A stretch of DNA of 64,000 bases from DASXTW01 sp036505215 (GCA_036505215.1 DASXTW010000087.1:33934-97933); one strand, 5' to 3'; positions 48,666-57,068 are shown, counted from the stretch's first letter. A program made the numbers and translations. Notes: generated by a model not told the origin, from the sequence alone.

Positions 48666-49640
48666 TCAGAAAGCCGCGCGCAGGTAGAAGGTGATCCCAT
48701 CGCGCTCTACCGGCTCGGCCATGCCCTGATCCACGAGCAGGTCGATGTGCGCCACCACCTCGGACACGGCCAGGAAGTTGTCGAACCCCTCCAGGTGGGG
48801 GAAGAGCTCGTTGGCCAGCTGCCAGGCGGACTTGCCTCTTTCGTCGAGCATGTCCGCCAGGTCTCTAGTTCGACGCCGGTGATGCGATCGCATCTCCTCG
48901 ATCACCGCCTGCGGATCCTCGATGGGCGGACCGTGTCCGGGAAACACTGTCGTCAGGGGAAGGGTGGAGAGGCGGTCCAGGCTGGCCAGGTACTCGATCA
49001 AGCTGCGGCGCCGCTCGGTCGGGTCCATGGGATCGGGCTCGATGAGCGGATTGGGGCTGATGTCCAACAGCAGGGTGTCCCCAGAGAACAGGATCCCGCT
49101 CTCCTGATGGTACAGGCAGATGTGGCCGGCCGTGTGGCCCGGCAGGTGAAGGACCTCCAGCTCGAAACCCTCGAACGAGATGAGCTCGCCGCCGCGAAGG
49201 GCGGCCGCTTCCTCCACCTCGGGACGGATTTCGGATCCGAGCTTTCGCTCTCGCTCGCCTATCTCGACGAGCTGCTCCATCGGCATCCCGGCCTGCAGGA
49301 GCAGCCGGCCGGTGGCCACGAGCATCGATCGGTCGGCCAGGTTCGGGAGGTCTCGCTCCCCCACCAGGATCTGGGCTCCTGAGATCTCGTGAAGCCTCGG
49401 CGCCATCCCGTAGTGGTCGGGGTGGGCGTGCGAGATGACGACGCGGGCGATCTGCTCCGGCGCCAGCCCGATCGCCGCGAGTCCGAGCAGCAGGGCGTTC
49501 TCGGTCGCCGGCGTGTTGGGTCCGCAATCGAACAACGTGATCGGGTCGGCATTGAACACGTAGACGTTGGCCGGTCCAACGGCGTACGGCGTGGGAACGA
49601 CGATGCGCTCGAAGCGCAAGCCGCTCAGGTATGCAGGCAT
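48666..49640 (-). CDS. MBL-fold metallohydrolase
   Basis: 324 aa. HxHxDH appears as SHAHPDHYGMAP; further metal ligands lie in VLHLPGHTAGHICLYH and FSGDTLL, and the last His in TVFPGHGPPIED. A C-terminal winged-helix-like part follows (LANELFPHLEGFDNFLAVSE), as in LACTB2-like and related hydrolases. The substrate may be a thioester, lactone or RNA; it cannot be read. ATG 49640 overlaps nothing; the DUF4241 gene lies 14 nt upstream on the same strand. Confidence 0.88.
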   Translation of the reverse strand: MPAYLSGLRFERIVVPTPYAVGPANVYVFNADPITLFDCGPNTPATENALLLGLAAIGLAPEQIARVVISHAHPDHYGMAPRLHEISGAQILVGERDLPNLADRSMLVATGRLLLQAGMPMEQLVEIGERERKLGSEIRPEVEEAAALRGGELISFEGFELEVLHLPGHTAGHICLYHQESGILFSGDTLLLDISPNPLIEPDPMDPTERRRSLIEYLASLDRLSTLPLTTVFPGHGPPIEDPQAVIEEMRSHHRRRTRDLADMLDERGKSAWQLANELFPHLEGFDNFLAVSEVVAHIDLLVDQGMAEPVERDGITFYLRAAF

Positions 49641-49654
49641 GGCGAGGAAGCAGT

Positions 49655-50482
49655 CTACGGACTGGCCGTTGACCCCCCTGGAGCCTCACGTCGGGCCTCT
49701 TCGTCGAGCACCTGCTGCGGGGGTTCGCCTGGCAGCCCGGCCAGACGCCATGGGAGGACGAACGTGAAGGTCACCACGGCCGAGATGCGCCCGTCCGCGT
49801 CGAGCCCGAGCACGGTCGGATAGCGCCCGTCGCCCCAGCCCGTGGCGAAGATCACGGTGTTAAGCGGCGGGTGATCGGTGAAGACCACCAACTCGCACGG
49901 CGGATAGGCCTTCTGCTTCTTCGCATAGTCGAGGCTGTCGAACAGCCACTGGCCGTTTCCGCCGGCGGCGATGTCGGCTCCTTCCTCCGAGATATAGCCT
50001 CCGTCGCCGCCGTCGGTGCCGAAGGAGAGCGCCCTGGATTCCACCCACCGTACCGGCGGATCGGGGCGAACCGCGAGCTCCACGAAGGCGACGCGCTGGT
50101 CGCCGTCGTCGAACCTCGCGAGGAGGAGCGTCACGGGGTAGCGGTCGCCCGGGACACTCAGATCGACGGGGGTGAGGCCCCTGGGAAAGCCCATCTCGGC
50201 ACCGCTCGCCACCTCGAGCCGGCCGGAGGGTAAGGCCAGGTCGCCCGCGTGTGCCTCTTCGGAGCTGCTGAGACCTTCTGGGACGTCGAGGTCATACACA
50301 ACTTCCGGGTCCCGATCGGTGGGGTGGAAATGGGTGAGGACACCCGTACGGCCGGTTGGGCACGGAAGGTTCTCTGCCAAGAGCGAGAGCCCCGCGCTCC
50401 GGCCGAGCGAACTGGGGCTGCAGGCCGACGGAAGCAGGACCGCGCCCAGCACGATGACGACGAGGATTCGCCTTCTGCGCAC
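49655..50482 (-). CDS. DUF4241-containing lipoprotein
   Basis: 275 aa. MRRRRILVVIVLGAVLLPSAC is a lipoprotein signal ending in a PSAC lipobox-like site. The C-terminal half matches DUF4241: GDRYPVTLLLARFDDGDQRV, a GYISEEGADIAAGG turn, NTVIFATGWGDGRYPTVLGL and DADGRISAVVTFTFVL. Function unknown; related domains occur in bacterial toxin-immunity contexts, which I cannot support here. Confidence 0.75.
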   Translation of the reverse strand: MRRRRILVVIVLGAVLLPSACSPSSLGRSAGLSLLAENLPCPTGRTGVLTHFHPTDRDPEVVYDLDVPEGLSSSEEAHAGDLALPSGRLEVASGAEMGFPRGLTPVDLSVPGDRYPVTLLLARFDDGDQRVAFVELAVRPDPPVRWVESRALSFGTDGGDGGYISEEGADIAAGGNGQWLFDSLDYAKKQKAYPPCELVVFTDHPPLNTVIFATGWGDGRYPTVLGLDADGRISAVVTFTFVLPWRLAGLPGEPPQQVLDEEARREAPGGSTASP

Positions 50483-50556
50483 GAGAGATCCTTCTCTCTC
50501 GTAGTCGCCACCGATCGACCCGGGCTTGAGGCATCCGTCGCGGAGGCAGTCAGGCC

Positions 50557-52002
50557 CTACGGGATCGTGACCTTCGCGGTGAAGAGGTCCAGCTGGTGCA
50601 GCTCACCGTCCGGGTTGTCGCCCGTGCTGTTCGAGTTGTCGGACCAGGCCGGGTAGAACGCCTGCGACTGGAAGGCCGCGTGCGTGTAGTCCCCGTAGTC
50701 GAAGAAGCTCTCCGCGCCGTTTGCGTTCGAGGTCCCCTGGCTGACCTGGAAGTTCGGCGCGAAGGTCACTCCCCCGTCGGTCGAGAACGTCGCCCAGATC
50801 TGCACGTCGTCGTTCGGTATGCCGTCGGTGTCGCCGGGCCCGCCGTTGCCGAGGTCATTGCGAGCGTCGTACCAGGAGATCGCGACGTCGCCAGTGGCCT
50901 GGTCCACGGCGATGGCCGGGTTGACCTGGCTGTTCGTCCCCTGATCGTCGTTCAGCCTGACCGCTGCGGTCCAGGTCACGCCGCTGTCATCAGAGTACTG
51001 GAACATGATGTCCATGTTGTCGCTCTCGTTCTTCACCTCCTGGGTCCAGATCGCGTAGACCCTCCCGGAGTGAGGCCCGCCGCTCCGGTCCCAGGCCAGG
51101 CTCGCTTCGGCGTCGACCGAACGGTGAGGCTGGACCGGGAGATAGTCGAATCCCCCCACCCTGGTGCGGGCGAGGAGCTGTGGAACGGTGAACCCGGCCG
51201 GGTCGAGGCCGTCGGGATCGACAGCGGTGTAGATGTGCGCTCCCCCCTGACCGATGGTCTGGTCCTGATACGTCACCATGACCTGGCCGTCTGGCCCCAC
51301 CGCAGTGTCGCCGTAGTTCCCTCTCCCGTTGGCCGTTGGGACGCTCTCCGGCTCGGTGAACGTGCCGAACTGTCCCAGCCCACTGACGGGAGCACCCGAT
51401 GCCTGCACCACCGTCGAGGGGTAGCTCGTGTAGCTCACCCACACGCTGTTCGGCCCAACTGAGATCGACGGCTGGTCGGCACTCGCGGTGCCCTTGTTCC
51501 CGCCCCGCAGGCGCTTGGGAGTGGCGCCCTTGGGGGACCTGCTCCCCGTCGGGGTCGTGGGGACGATCTCGGTGACCTTCGTGAACGTCAAGCCCCCGTC
51601 CGTGGAGACCGCGATGGGGACGTTGTCGTTCGTATTGAGCAGATAGACCATCCACAGGTTGCCGTACTGGTCCCACGCCAGCTGCTGGTCGCAGCAGATC
51701 TCACCGAGAGAGTCACCGGCGCCGATGATCTGCCTGGTCCACGTGTTCCCTCCGTCGAAGGACACACCCTCGAAGAGCCCACTGACCACGTCGGGCAGCG
51801 TCGACATGGCCACGATGTTCGAAGGATTGGTGGGGTTGGCCGCGATGGCGTCCTCGGCCTCGTTTCCCGGCATCACGCTCACGTCGGCGTTGGGCGGGAT
51901 GGGCTGGGCGGCCGCGCTCACCACCAGGGCCATGGTGACGAGCACAGGAACTGCCAGGGCGACCAACGACGACCTGGCGAAGACCCGGAGCGTCCTTTGC
52001 AT
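50557..52002 (-). CDS. Secreted BNR-repeat (sialidase-like) protein
   Basis: 481 aa. An N-terminal signal peptide (LVALAVPVLVTMALVVSAAA, then cleavage near AQP) precedes a beta-propeller with several Asp-box motifs: SFDGGNTWTR, STDGGLTFTK, YSDDSGVTWTA, STDGGVTFAP. Such propellers occur in sialidases and in many non-catalytic exported proteins; the sialidase Arg triad cannot be confirmed. It follows the M15 peptidase gene on the same strand. Confidence 0.8.
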   Translation of the reverse strand: MQRTLRVFARSSLVALAVPVLVTMALVVSAAAQPIPPNADVSVMPGNEAEDAIAANPTNPSNIVAMSTLPDVVSGLFEGVSFDGGNTWTRQIIGAGDSLGEICCDQQLAWDQYGNLWMVYLLNTNDNVPIAVSTDGGLTFTKVTEIVPTTPTGSRSPKGATPKRLRGGNKGTASADQPSISVGPNSVWVSYTSYPSTVVQASGAPVSGLGQFGTFTEPESVPTANGRGNYGDTAVGPDGQVMVTYQDQTIGQGGAHIYTAVDPDGLDPAGFTVPQLLARTRVGGFDYLPVQPHRSVDAEASLAWDRSGGPHSGRVYAIWTQEVKNESDNMDIMFQYSDDSGVTWTAAVRLNDDQGTNSQVNPAIAVDQATGDVAISWYDARNDLGNGGPGDTDGIPNDDVQIWATFSTDGGVTFAPNFQVSQGTSNANGAESFFDYGDYTHAAFQSQAFYPAWSDNSNSTGDNPDGELHQLDLFTAKVTIP

Positions 52003-52115
52003 CTCTCCCCTCCTCCTTCCGACCCCCCCGCGAGACCCTATCGCGCCAGGCGCGAACGTGCTCCGCCTGGTGGTGCGTCAGGTGATGGAGGACTGCGGTT
52101 CCACAGAGCGGGGAC

Positions 52116-52907
52116 TTACCGGCCGGTGGCCGAGAAGTGCTGGTAGTCCTGGAACGAGCGCCAGTTCCCGCCCCAGCCCCACCTGATCGACTTGAACGCC
52201 GAGTACACGACGTCTCCCCGATGGATCATGCCTCGGGCATGCCGGGACCGATCCGCGTACTGGGCTCCGCTCGGGGGCAGGACTCTTCCACTGGAGGAAA
52301 CGTAGGGGTTCTCCACCGGATTGATGTCGATGGCCCAGCCGTACGCGTGCTCCGACCAATCGGATCCCCCAGTGACCTTGCGGCAGTTGAACGCCGAGGT
52401 GTTGTCGGCGGCCATCGACCGGTCGTCGTCCCCTTTGTAGTCGTCGACCAGCCTCATCCGACGGATCGGATACCTGGCCTTGAACATGGTGTGGAATACC
52501 TTCACCACGTCTTGGGCGACCGACCTGTGCACGATCATCGCGCCCAAGTGAGCCTCGCGGTCGAACCCGAAATAGGACATCCTGATCAGCCGAAGGTTCT
52601 TGATCGAAACCGGGCACCCCTTGTGCCAGGAGTACTTCATCCGAGCTCGTGTGGCGGGATCGATGACGGTCACGCGGGCATACCAGCCGATGGGGTGAAC
52701 GTCCTCGGAGGATGGAGTGGGAGAGGGAGATGGGCCGGGGGACCGGTTGGGCAATGAGGGATTGGAACTCTCAGGAGCATCCCCCTGGACGGTTACCGAT
52801 GCCGGGGTTGTCGCTGACACGACCCGCTCCTTCGCTGACGCGCGGCCATAGTTGCAGGCCGTCGCCAGGATCGCGGCAAGGACAATTCCCAGGGCCAAGC
52901 GCTTCAT
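52116..52907 (-). CDS. M15-family D-Ala-D-Ala carboxypeptidase-like lipoprotein
   Basis: 263 aa from ATG 52907, with AAGGAGG just upstream. LALGIVLAAILATAC is a lipoprotein signal, followed by a Ser/Pro linker. The catalytic domain has SMAADNTSAFNCRKV, WSEHAYGWAIDINP (zinc His and Asp) and YQHFSATG (third His). The family trims peptidoglycan stem peptides or cross-links. It acts outside the membrane. Confidence 0.88.
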   Translation of the reverse strand: MKRLALGIVLAAILATACNYGRASAKERVVSATTPASVTVQGDAPESSNPSLPNRSPGPSPSPTPSSEDVHPIGWYARVTVIDPATRARMKYSWHKGCPVSIKNLRLIRMSYFGFDREAHLGAMIVHRSVAQDVVKVFHTMFKARYPIRRMRLVDDYKGDDDRSMAADNTSAFNCRKVTGGSDWSEHAYGWAIDINPVENPYVSSSGRVLPPSGAQYADRSRHARGMIHRGDVVYSAFKSIRWGWGGNWRSFQDYQHFSATGR

Positions 52908-53078
52908 CCGAGCCTCCTTCCTCCATCGTCCATATGTCGGGATCGTGGAGGAGCGCAGCAACGCGACCTTCACCCAAGCGTAACGATCGGGTTACCCCGA
53001 TGGAAGGCATCGGCGGGGCAGCCGTTCCTCATGAGCCAAGGGCGAGGAGGCTCGATTCCGATCTTGGCTGGAGCCGGG

Positions 53079-53285
53079 TCAGGCTGCCTCGGCACGCTTC
53101 TTTCTCCCGCGCGCGATGTAGTAATGCAGCGGCTCGTGCGTCCAGCAGTATTTCGATCTGTTGTAGATGGAGAGCTTCGTGATACACCCCCCTTGGGCGC
53201 ACACGCGGCCCTCACCCCACACCCGGTTCCTTCTGGGGAGCGACCGGACGGGGGCTCCCTTGAAGGACAGTGATTCCTCTCTCAT
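53079..53285 (-). CDS. Small Cys/His zinc-finger protein
   Basis: 68 aa. A compact zinc site is visible: VCAQGGCITKLSIYNRSKYC then WTHEP (Cys, Cys, Cys, His), with a very basic tail RGRKKRAEAA. Short proteins with C...C.T.LS.YN....C..H are common in Actinobacteria; role unknown, RNA or DNA binding is likely. ATG 53285 overlaps the stop of the next protein by ATGA. Confidence 0.7.
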   Translation of the reverse strand: MREESLSFKGAPVRSLPRRNRVWGEGRVCAQGGCITKLSIYNRSKYCWTHEPLHYYIARGRKKRAEAA

Positions 53286-53674
53286 GCGGCATCCCTTTCG
53301 AGCGCCCGGTGCCCCGAGCGCCCATCGATCCACGTCACGTCGGAGCTGTTCCCTGTCTGGGCCAGCGCCTGGTGGAAGTCGATGAGGTCGTCCCACCCGA
53401 TCGGGGGGCCCGACCGTTCCTCCAGCAGCTCGAAGGGGGCCCGCCCGCCGACCGGGCGCACCTCGGCCAGAGCCAGGGCCTCCAGATCGGAGATGCTGAG
53501 GGACCGGAAATTGACGCGCTCGCATGCGGGACACAAGAACTCGAACAGGCCGACTCCTCGGGGGCTCACGAACACGTGAAGACCCTCGTGCTCCACCGTC
53601 ATCGGCCCGCACCACATGCACCGGGCCTCGAATCGCAATTCCCGTCCGGTCCCCGGACCCCTTGTCCTCGCCAT
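53282..53674 (-). CDS. Zinc-ribbon protein of unknown function
   Basis: 130 aa with CMWCGPMTVEHEGLHVFV and FEFLCPACERVN, two CxxC pairs forming a zinc ribbon, then a helical C-terminal half with WDDLIDFHQALAQ, a phrase I have seen in short actinobacterial hypotheticals. Coupled to the downstream zinc-finger gene. It lies in a region without other operon partners. A 109-bp gap separates it from the acetyltransferase. Confidence 0.72.
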   Translation of the reverse strand: MARTRGPGTGRELRFEARCMWCGPMTVEHEGLHVFVSPRGVGLFEFLCPACERVNFRSLSISDLEALALAEVRPVGGRAPFELLEERSGPPIGWDDLIDFHQALAQTGNSSDVTWIDGRSGHRALERDAA

Positions 53675-53783
53675 CTCCCACCCTTGTTCGAAGCGCTAGC
53701 AGTTCATACGAACGCGGACAGTGGATGGATGATTCCCAGGGGGCAGAAATCGACTTCCTGGCGTTCCGCAAGGAATTGGCGCC

Positions 53784-54299
53784 CTAGCTCTCCGCTCGGC
53801 CCCGCGCGGGGGAGTCCACCCGCTGGAGCCGCTCGACGGGGGCTGTCAGCTGCACCATCCGGGGTTCGAAGCCCAGCCGCTGCCACGCGAGGAGCGCCTC
53901 TTCGTTCTGGGCGAACGTCTTCAATGTGATCCGTTGCACGCCGCGCTCCCGGGCGAACTGTGCCACTTGAGCGGTGAGGGCGCCGGCCACCCCTCGCTCC
54001 CGATGCTCCCGCCTCACGTACACGCTCCCCAGCTCAACGGCCAGTTCCTCCGACATCGAGGAGGGCTTGTGGAGATGGCCCGCTGCCATCCCGACGATCT
54101 CACCGTTGAGTTCCGCCACCACCAGCAGGGCATCCGGGTCGGCCACGTCCGCTTGGTACCGGCGCCGCATCTCCTCGCTCAGGTTGGGGCGCGGAGTGAA
54201 CACGCGCCAGGGCTCCTGCAAGGAGGCGAGCTCATGGAACAGCCTCATGACCGCGGGGAGATCGCCCTCCGTGGCCGGACGGATCCTCAGCTCGTCCAT
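53784..54299 (-). CDS. GNAT family acetyltransferase
   Basis: 171 aa: LRIRPATEGDLPAVMRLFHE, VVAELNGEIVGMAAGHLH, SVYVRREHRERGVAGALTAQ (acetyl-CoA loop) and TFAQNEEALLAWQRLGFEP. ATG 54299 is 14 nt after the enoyl-CoA hydratase stop, so the two are probably co-transcribed. Substrate unknown. Confidence 0.88.
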   Translation of the reverse strand: MDELRIRPATEGDLPAVMRLFHELASLQEPWRVFTPRPNLSEEMRRRYQADVADPDALLVVAELNGEIVGMAAGHLHKPSSMSEELAVELGSVYVRREHRERGVAGALTAQVAQFARERGVQRITLKTFAQNEEALLAWQRLGFEPRMVQLTAPVERLQRVDSPARGRAES

Positions 54300-54313
54300 G
54301 GGTCGAGCCGCGC

Positions 54314-55093
54314 TCACTTCCCGGAGAACTCCGCCTTGCCGGGCCCCTGCTCCAGAAAGGATCGCATCCCGGTCTTCTGGTCCTCGGTGGAGAAGAGATC
54401 GGCGAACAGCTCGCGCTCCAGGACGACCCCGCTTCGGAAATCGCCTCGGACCCCCCAGTTGACCGCCACCTTCGCCGCGCGGAGGGCCTGGAGAGGCCCT
54501 CGGGCGTACCCCCGAGCCGCCTCGACCGCCTTCGGATAGACCTCTTCCGCGGGGAAGACCGCGTCGACCAACCCGATCAGCTTCGCCTCGTCGGCTTTCA
54601 CGTGGCGGCCTGAATAGATCAGATCCTTTGCCCGGGCCGGTCCGACCAGCCTGGGAAGGCGCTGGGTCCCTCCGGCGCCCGGCATGATGCCGAGGAGGAT
54701 CTCCGGCTGGCCGATCCGCGCGTCCTCTGCCGCGTAGCGCAGGTCGGCGCACATGGCCAACTCGCACCCTCCCCCCAGGGCGTAGCCGTTGATAGCGGCG
54801 ATCGTCACCTTGGGGATCTCCTCGACCAGGTTGAAGGCGTCCTGGAGCGTGGTGATCATCGGCTTGACCTCCCGGGGGCTCAAGCCGAGCATCATCTTCA
54901 CGTCCGCTCCCGCAGCGAAGATCTTCTGCCCGCCCCAAATCACCACCGCTCCCACGTCCTCGCGCTGGGCTGCCTCCGTCGCAGCTTCCTGCAGGTCTCT
55001 GGTGAGGTCCTCGTTGATGGCGTTCATGGGAGGGCGATCGAGCCGTATCGTGGCCACCCCGCCCTCCACCTCGACGCGGACGAACTCTCCCAT
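54314..55093 (-). CDS. Enoyl-CoA hydratase/isomerase
   Basis: 259 aa crotonase-fold enzyme. Oxyanion-hole residues lie in FAAGADVKMM and INGYALGGGCELAMCADLRY; the two catalytic Glu positions (GGGCE and QPEILLGIMPGAGGTQRL) are both kept, so hydratase activity is likely. ATG 55093 has AAGGAGG 7 nt upstream, and the tandem hairpin array begins 15 nt before the start codon. It works on trans-2-enoyl-CoA, feeding the ETF genes in the same window. Confidence 0.92.
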   Translation of the reverse strand: MGEFVRVEVEGGVATIRLDRPPMNAINEDLTRDLQEAATEAAQREDVGAVVIWGGQKIFAAGADVKMMLGLSPREVKPMITTLQDAFNLVEEIPKVTIAAINGYALGGGCELAMCADLRYAAEDARIGQPEILLGIMPGAGGTQRLPRLVGPARAKDLIYSGRHVKADEAKLIGLVDAVFPAEEVYPKAVEAARGYARGPLQALRAAKVAVNWGVRGDFRSGVVLERELFADLFSTEDQKTGMRSFLEQGPGKAEFSGK

Positions 55094-55107
55094 GAGGAAC
55101 CTCCTTT

Positions 55108-55246
55108 TGGCCCTACCGCTTTCGCTACTTGAGGGCCTTCTTTGGGCCCCTACCGCTTTCGCTACTTGAGGGCCTTCTTTGGGCCCCTACCGCTTTCGCT
55201 ACTTGAGGGCCTCCTTTGGGCCTACCGCCTTCGCTACTTGAGGGCC
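55108..55246. repeat. Tandem array of four dispersed-repeat hairpins
   Basis: Four units, with CTACCG starting at 55112, 55149, 55186 and 55221 (periods 37, 37, 35). Each has GGCCCCTACCGCTTT then CGCTACTTGAGGGCC; GGCCCT and AGGGCC form the stem and TTCTTTG or similar is the spacer. On the minus strand the loop centre reads GCGAAAGC, a GNRA tetraloop. It lies in the leader or promoter of the enoyl-CoA hydratase. The same core occurs at 9905 and 15781. Confidence 0.85.
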
Positions 55247-55523
55247 ACGGTCGCGGCCGGCCGGGCACCATGGGATGGAGCGCGGTAAGTCTATTCGGGC
55301 CCTCCGCGCGGCGACCGGTTGAGGCCTTCCCGAAGGCGGGTACGGTCCACGCCGAACTCCCGCCGCCGCATCCGGGGCGCAATCTACGTCTCCGGTGGGC
55401 GCCTCGGCCGGGAGGAAATTTTTCCGGATTTCGTGTTTGAAGCGCTTTGCGGGCGGGCAGCCTAACGACACGGGCGGGCGCCGGACCTCCGAACCCCCCC
55501 TCGCAACGACGACCGTCCGCTTT
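55247..55523 (+). other. Gene-free region, possible small RNA ahead of an orphan terminator
   Basis: No coding frame with a ribosome site is visible. An AT-rich patch (55413-55435, GGAAATTTTTCCGGATTT) is followed by TTGAAG (about 55436-55441) and, 18 nt later, CCTAAC, which could serve as a weak promoter. A strong terminator follows at 55524-55561, so a transcript of about 80-100 nt is possible. The sequence was checked by eye for common riboswitch cores and none was recognised. Confidence 0.35.
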
Positions 55524-55561
55524 GGAGCCGCCTCTTCTCGAGAGAGGCGGCTCCTTCGTTT
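55524..55561 (+). terminator. Intrinsic terminator without an upstream gene
   Basis: GGAGCCGCCTCT (55524-55535), a 7-base loop, AGAGGCGGCTCC (55543-55554), then TTCGTTT. A 12-bp perfect stem with a U-rich tail on the plus strand. No plus-strand gene lies within 1 kb upstream, since the neighbour to the left is on the minus strand. Confidence 0.75.
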
Positions 55562-55640
55562 CAGCCCAGCGGACATGGCGTCCTCCATCGGGCCGGCACC
55601 CGGCGTCAGGCTTCCCGTGAGTTGTGCGAGGATTCGCCGC

Positions 55641-56420
55641 ATGGAGTTGGGCATCGCCGGCAAGACGGCGATCGTCACGGGGGCGTCCAAGGGCCTGGGC
55701 CGGGCCATTGCCGAGGAGCTCGTCCGGGAGGGTGTCAACCTGGCCATCTGCTCCCGTTCCCAGGAAGAGATCGCTACCGCGGCCAAAGAGCTCACCGAGT
55801 CCGGCGGAACCGTCTACGAGCAAGCCGCCGACGTCACCGATCCCGCGCAGGTACGGGATTTCGTTGCTCGGTCCGCCGAGGCCCTGGGAGGGATCGATTT
55901 CCTGGTGAACAACGCCGGGCGAGCCCACCCCGGCAGCTTCGAGACGCTGACAGACGAGGACTGGCACACCGACCTCGACGTCAAGCTCCTGTCGATGATC
56001 CGATGCGCTCGCGAGGCCCTGCCGCACATGCGAGCCCGTGGCGGCGGACGGATCGTGAACATCAACTCGGTACTGGGCCGGTCCCCGGACCCCAATCTGT
56101 TCGCCACCAGCGTCAATCGGGCCGCCTCCATCTCGCTCACCAAGACGTTGGCCCTCCAACTCGCCAGGGAGAACATCCTGGTGAACAGCGTCAACATCGG
56201 GTCCGTCATCACGCCCCAGTGGGAGAACATCCACCAGCGGAGGGCTCCCGATCTCTCGGCGGAGGAGTTCTTCCGACAGGCGGCGGAAGGGATCCCCATC
56301 GGGAGATTCGGCCGGCCGGACGAAGTGGCCGGGGTGGTGGCGTTCCTCCTCTCGGAGCGGGCCTCCTACATCACGGGCGCCTCGATCGACGTGGCAGGAG
56401 GAGCGGGCGGACACATCTGA
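55641..56420 (+). CDS. Atypical short-chain dehydrogenase/reductase family protein
   Basis: 259 aa Rossmann protein. NAD(P)-binding IVTGASKGLGRAIAEELV, LVNNAGRAHPGSF and the catalytic-Ser region INSVLGRSPDP are present. The YxxxK site is not: the corresponding stretch reads LFATSVNRAASISLTKTLAL, with no Tyr at the position and Arg in place of Lys. The C-terminal GRFGRPDEVAGVVAFLLSER and GASIDVAGG are standard. The group of SDRs with S...R resembles 3-oxoacyl reductase-like proteins of unclear activity. ATG 55641 is the first start with homology. Confidence 0.85.
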   Translation: MELGIAGKTAIVTGASKGLGRAIAEELVREGVNLAICSRSQEEIATAAKELTESGGTVYEQAADVTDPAQVRDFVARSAEALGGIDFLVNNAGRAHPGSFETLTDEDWHTDLDVKLLSMIRCAREALPHMRARGGGRIVNINSVLGRSPDPNLFATSVNRAASISLTKTLALQLARENILVNSVNIGSVITPQWENIHQRRAPDLSAEEFFRQAAEGIPIGRFGRPDEVAGVVAFLLSERASYITGASIDVAGGAGGHI

Positions 56421-56518
56421 TGAGGGCACTGGTCGTCGCGCCGGTCGCCTGAATCCAGGCCGCCATCGCGCACGCCGGAACCGTCCCGCGGGTCTGGCCA
56501 CTTGGGGGAACGTCTTGT

Positions 56519-56538
56519 CGCAAATGAATGCATCTGCA
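56519..56538. promoter_or_regulatory. Fur-box-like palindrome upstream of the regulator gene
   Basis: CGCAAATGAATGCATCTGCA is an imperfect 20-bp dyad (14 of 20 positions match its reverse complement), similar in form to TGCAAAT-centred Fur/Zur/Mur boxes. It lies 26 nt upstream of the Fur-family start, suggesting autoregulation. Confidence 0.55.
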
Positions 56539-56552
56539 ATCGGACGCTACAC

Positions 56553-56564
56553 TTGCACGTGCAA
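56553..56564. promoter_or_regulatory. Palindrome at the Fur-family start codon
   Basis: TTGCACGTGCAA, a perfect 12-bp palindrome whose last base is the A of the start ATG. A bound repressor here would block initiation. TTGCA half-sites also occur in the operator before the transporter gene. Confidence 0.5.
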
Positions 56565-57004
56565 TGTTGAATCAGGCCGAGGCCGTCCTCGATCTGCTCC
56601 GGTCGCGGGGCTTTCGGATGACCCCTCAGCGGCGGGCGATCGTGTCCGAGATCATGTCGTCCGAGGGGCACATCAATCCGGCGGCCGTAGCTCGGCGCGT
56701 CCGGGGGCGTGTGCCGGACGTCAATCCCTCGACGGTGTACCGAACGCTCGATCTCCTCGAGGAGCTCGGGGTTCTATCCCACGCCCATTTGGAGGCAGGC
56801 CCGGAGTATCACCGTTGGCCCGACGGCCAGCACGTCCATCTCACCTGCTCCCGGTGTGGGTCCGAGGAGTCGCTCTCGATCGGGGAGGCCGAACGGCTGA
56901 AGAAGCTGATCTCCCGCCATCACGGCTTCCGCCCGGATCTCACCCACTTCGCCATCTCCGGCCTCTGCTCAGACTGTCAGGAGGCGCGGACGAGCACGGG
57001 GTAG
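56564..57004 (+). CDS. Fur-family metal-responsive regulator (possibly nickel type)
   Basis: 146 aa from ATG 56564. An N-terminal winged helix (RGFRMTPQRRAIVSEIMSSE, NPSTVYRTLDLLEELGVL) is followed by a metal-binding C-terminal domain: HRWPDGQHVHLTCSRCG (regulatory His residues and CxxC) and ISGLCSDCQEA (second CxxC, structural zinc). Fur proteins repress with bound Fe, Zn, Mn or Ni. The next gene is a nickel/cobalt transporter with a TTGCAA-type operator, which suggests a Nur-like role. That is inference. Confidence 0.9.
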   Translation: MLNQAEAVLDLLRSRGFRMTPQRRAIVSEIMSSEGHINPAAVARRVRGRVPDVNPSTVYRTLDLLEELGVLSHAHLEAGPEYHRWPDGQHVHLTCSRCGSEESLSIGEAERLKKLISRHHGFRPDLTHFAISGLCSDCQEARTSTG

Positions 57005-57052
57005 CCGACCGCCCCGACCCTCGTCGACCAGAATTGTTGCATGTATCCTCTT

Positions 57053-57068
57053 TTGCAACACGTTGCGA
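57053..57068. promoter_or_regulatory. Operator-like dyad before the nickel/cobalt transporter
   Basis: TTGCAACACGTTGCGA is a near-perfect dyad (GCAAC-AC-GTTGC core). A TTGCAT half-site lies at 57037-57042. The half-sites recall the TTGCAA-type Nur box known from Streptomyces. It is 55 nt upstream of the transporter start. Confidence 0.6.

Noticed and set aside
55108..55246. A CRISPR array
   Set aside because: The four units are nearly adjacent with 7-8 nt similar spacers, not 30-40 nt unique ones, and no cas gene is in the window.
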